A stretch of 13,768 nt of DNA from an uncultured Bacilli bacterium (GTDB lineage: Bacteria > Bacillota_I > Bacilli_A > RF39 > UBA660): the NCBI GenBank assembly GCA_934162555.1, contig CAKPJE010000017.1:1-13768 (forward strand), read 5' to 3'. Shown piece by piece: positions 13,581-13,768 of the stretch. Under the pieces are notes generated by a model. It was not told the origin of the DNA. It saw nothing but the letters and a program-made list of their open reading frames with translations, and ran no database searches. Each line of letters begins with the position of its first letter. Positions within the stretch are counted from its first letter, which is position 1. The translations under genes and the position numbers were made by a program.

Positions 13581-13594
13581 TTGTACTTTTTTTT
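13561..13594 (+). terminator. Rho-independent terminator of def, overlapping the next promoter
   Basis: AAGTAC (13564-13569) pairs with GTACTT (13583-13588) across a 13-base loop; a G-U and A-T pairs extend the base. Eight T (13587-13594) follow. The def stop TAG lies in the loop and the 3' arm overlaps the -35 of the next gene. Confidence 0.65.
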
Positions 13595-13609
13595 ATTTTA
13601 TTATATAAT
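13581..13609 (+). promoter_or_regulatory. Promoter of the last, partial gene
   Basis: TTGTAC (13581-13586), 17-base spacer, TATAAT (13604-13609). Predicted start near 13616, at the GGTGA ribosome site, nine bases before ATG 13625. Confidence 0.65.
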
Positions 13610-13624
13610 TATTTTGGTGATAAT

Positions 13625-13768
13625 ATGAAATATGTACTTAATAGAATTTTTAATATGAGTTTTAAAAATATGTTTAAACAAATAAATGTCGTTCATGAAA
13701 GATCAAATAAAAACAGAATTTTAATATTTTTTGATATGATTATTTGTGGTTTTAAATACGAAGCGGGT
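13625..13768 (+). CDS. Start of a gene, possibly a sugar-transfer-associated ATP-grasp protein (cut by window edge)
   Basis: Only 48 codons are visible, open to the window end, from an ATG four bases after GGTGA. The visible part is basic, then ends in 'RILIFFDMIICGFKYEAG'. That recalls the N-terminus of sugar-transfer-associated ATP-grasp proteins of capsule or wall-polymer loci, where a pattern like F-D-M-x-x-C-x-x-x-Y-G-A-G precedes a D-Y motif. This is recollection of a family pattern, not an alignment, and the diagnostic ATP-grasp residues lie outside the window. That a real gene starts here is better supported, by promoter, ribosome site and open frame. Confidence 0.5.
   Translation, partial: MKYVLNRIFNMSFKNMFKQINVVHERSNKNRILIFFDMIICGFKYEAG

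Noticed and set aside
1..13768. CRISPR array, toxin-antitoxin pair, insertion sequence or defence island
   Set aside because: No regularly spaced repeats, no transposase, no small toxin/antitoxin pair and no known defence domain were seen on reading both strands.

Overview
This window is a strongly AT-rich bacterial chromosome segment that uses the standard bacterial code. Every tryptophan I checked is TGG, no real gene carries an in-frame TGA, and uppP ends in TGA. Gene content points to a walled, low-GC member of the Bacillota (Bacilli). It includes a YerB/DUF3048 lipoprotein, a CBS-DRTGG family II pyrophosphatase, UppP, the Gly-rich lipobox signal L-V-G-C, and AGGAGG-type ribosome sites. 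An Erysipelotrichales- or RF39-like gut lineage would fit, but that placement is inference. Genes are very tightly packed. The only stretch over 300 bases without protein coding (8040-8433) holds two tRNA genes.

Layout. 1-851 (minus) is a XerD-type tyrosine recombinase cut by the window edge. It diverges from rarA (939-2150). A six-gene minus-strand operon runs from a promoter at 5866-5894 to a terminator at 2124-2158: small lipoprotein, zinc-ribbon membrane protein, queH, uppP, RNHCP protein, holA. A paralogous small lipoprotein (5885-6214 or -6220) sits just upstream under its own promoter. ppaC (6426-8039) follows on the plus strand, then tRNA-Glu(CUC) and elongator tRNA-Met(CAU), each with its own promoter. 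Then come, on the minus strand, a DUF362 protein and a compact protein-kinase-fold protein, divergent from a YerB-like lipoprotein (10222-11235). That lipoprotein converges on a degenerate ABC exporter (11253-12929, minus). Finally there is a peptide deformylase and the first 48 codons of a gene that may encode a sugar-transfer ATP-grasp enzyme.

How the genes fit together. Most are housekeeping: replication and repair (RarA, HolA, XerD), translation (tRNAs, QueH for tRNA queuosine, deformylase), wall lipid recycling (UppP) and pyrophosphate removal (PpaC). The less understood layer is at the envelope: two tandem four-cysteine lipoproteins, a zinc-ribbon single-pass protein with an extracellular domain, YerB, and an ABC exporter lacking several ATPase motifs. 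I see no CRISPR array, insertion sequence, prophage or recognisable defence system.

Transcription signals are unusually regular. Nearly every promoter has a TATAAT-like -10, often with an upstream TGn. Predicted transcripts start about 0 to 18 bases before the start codon, so the ribosome site is at or close to the predicted 5' end. Terminator hairpins frequently contain the stop codons. All promoter and start-site statements are read by eye and are predictions.
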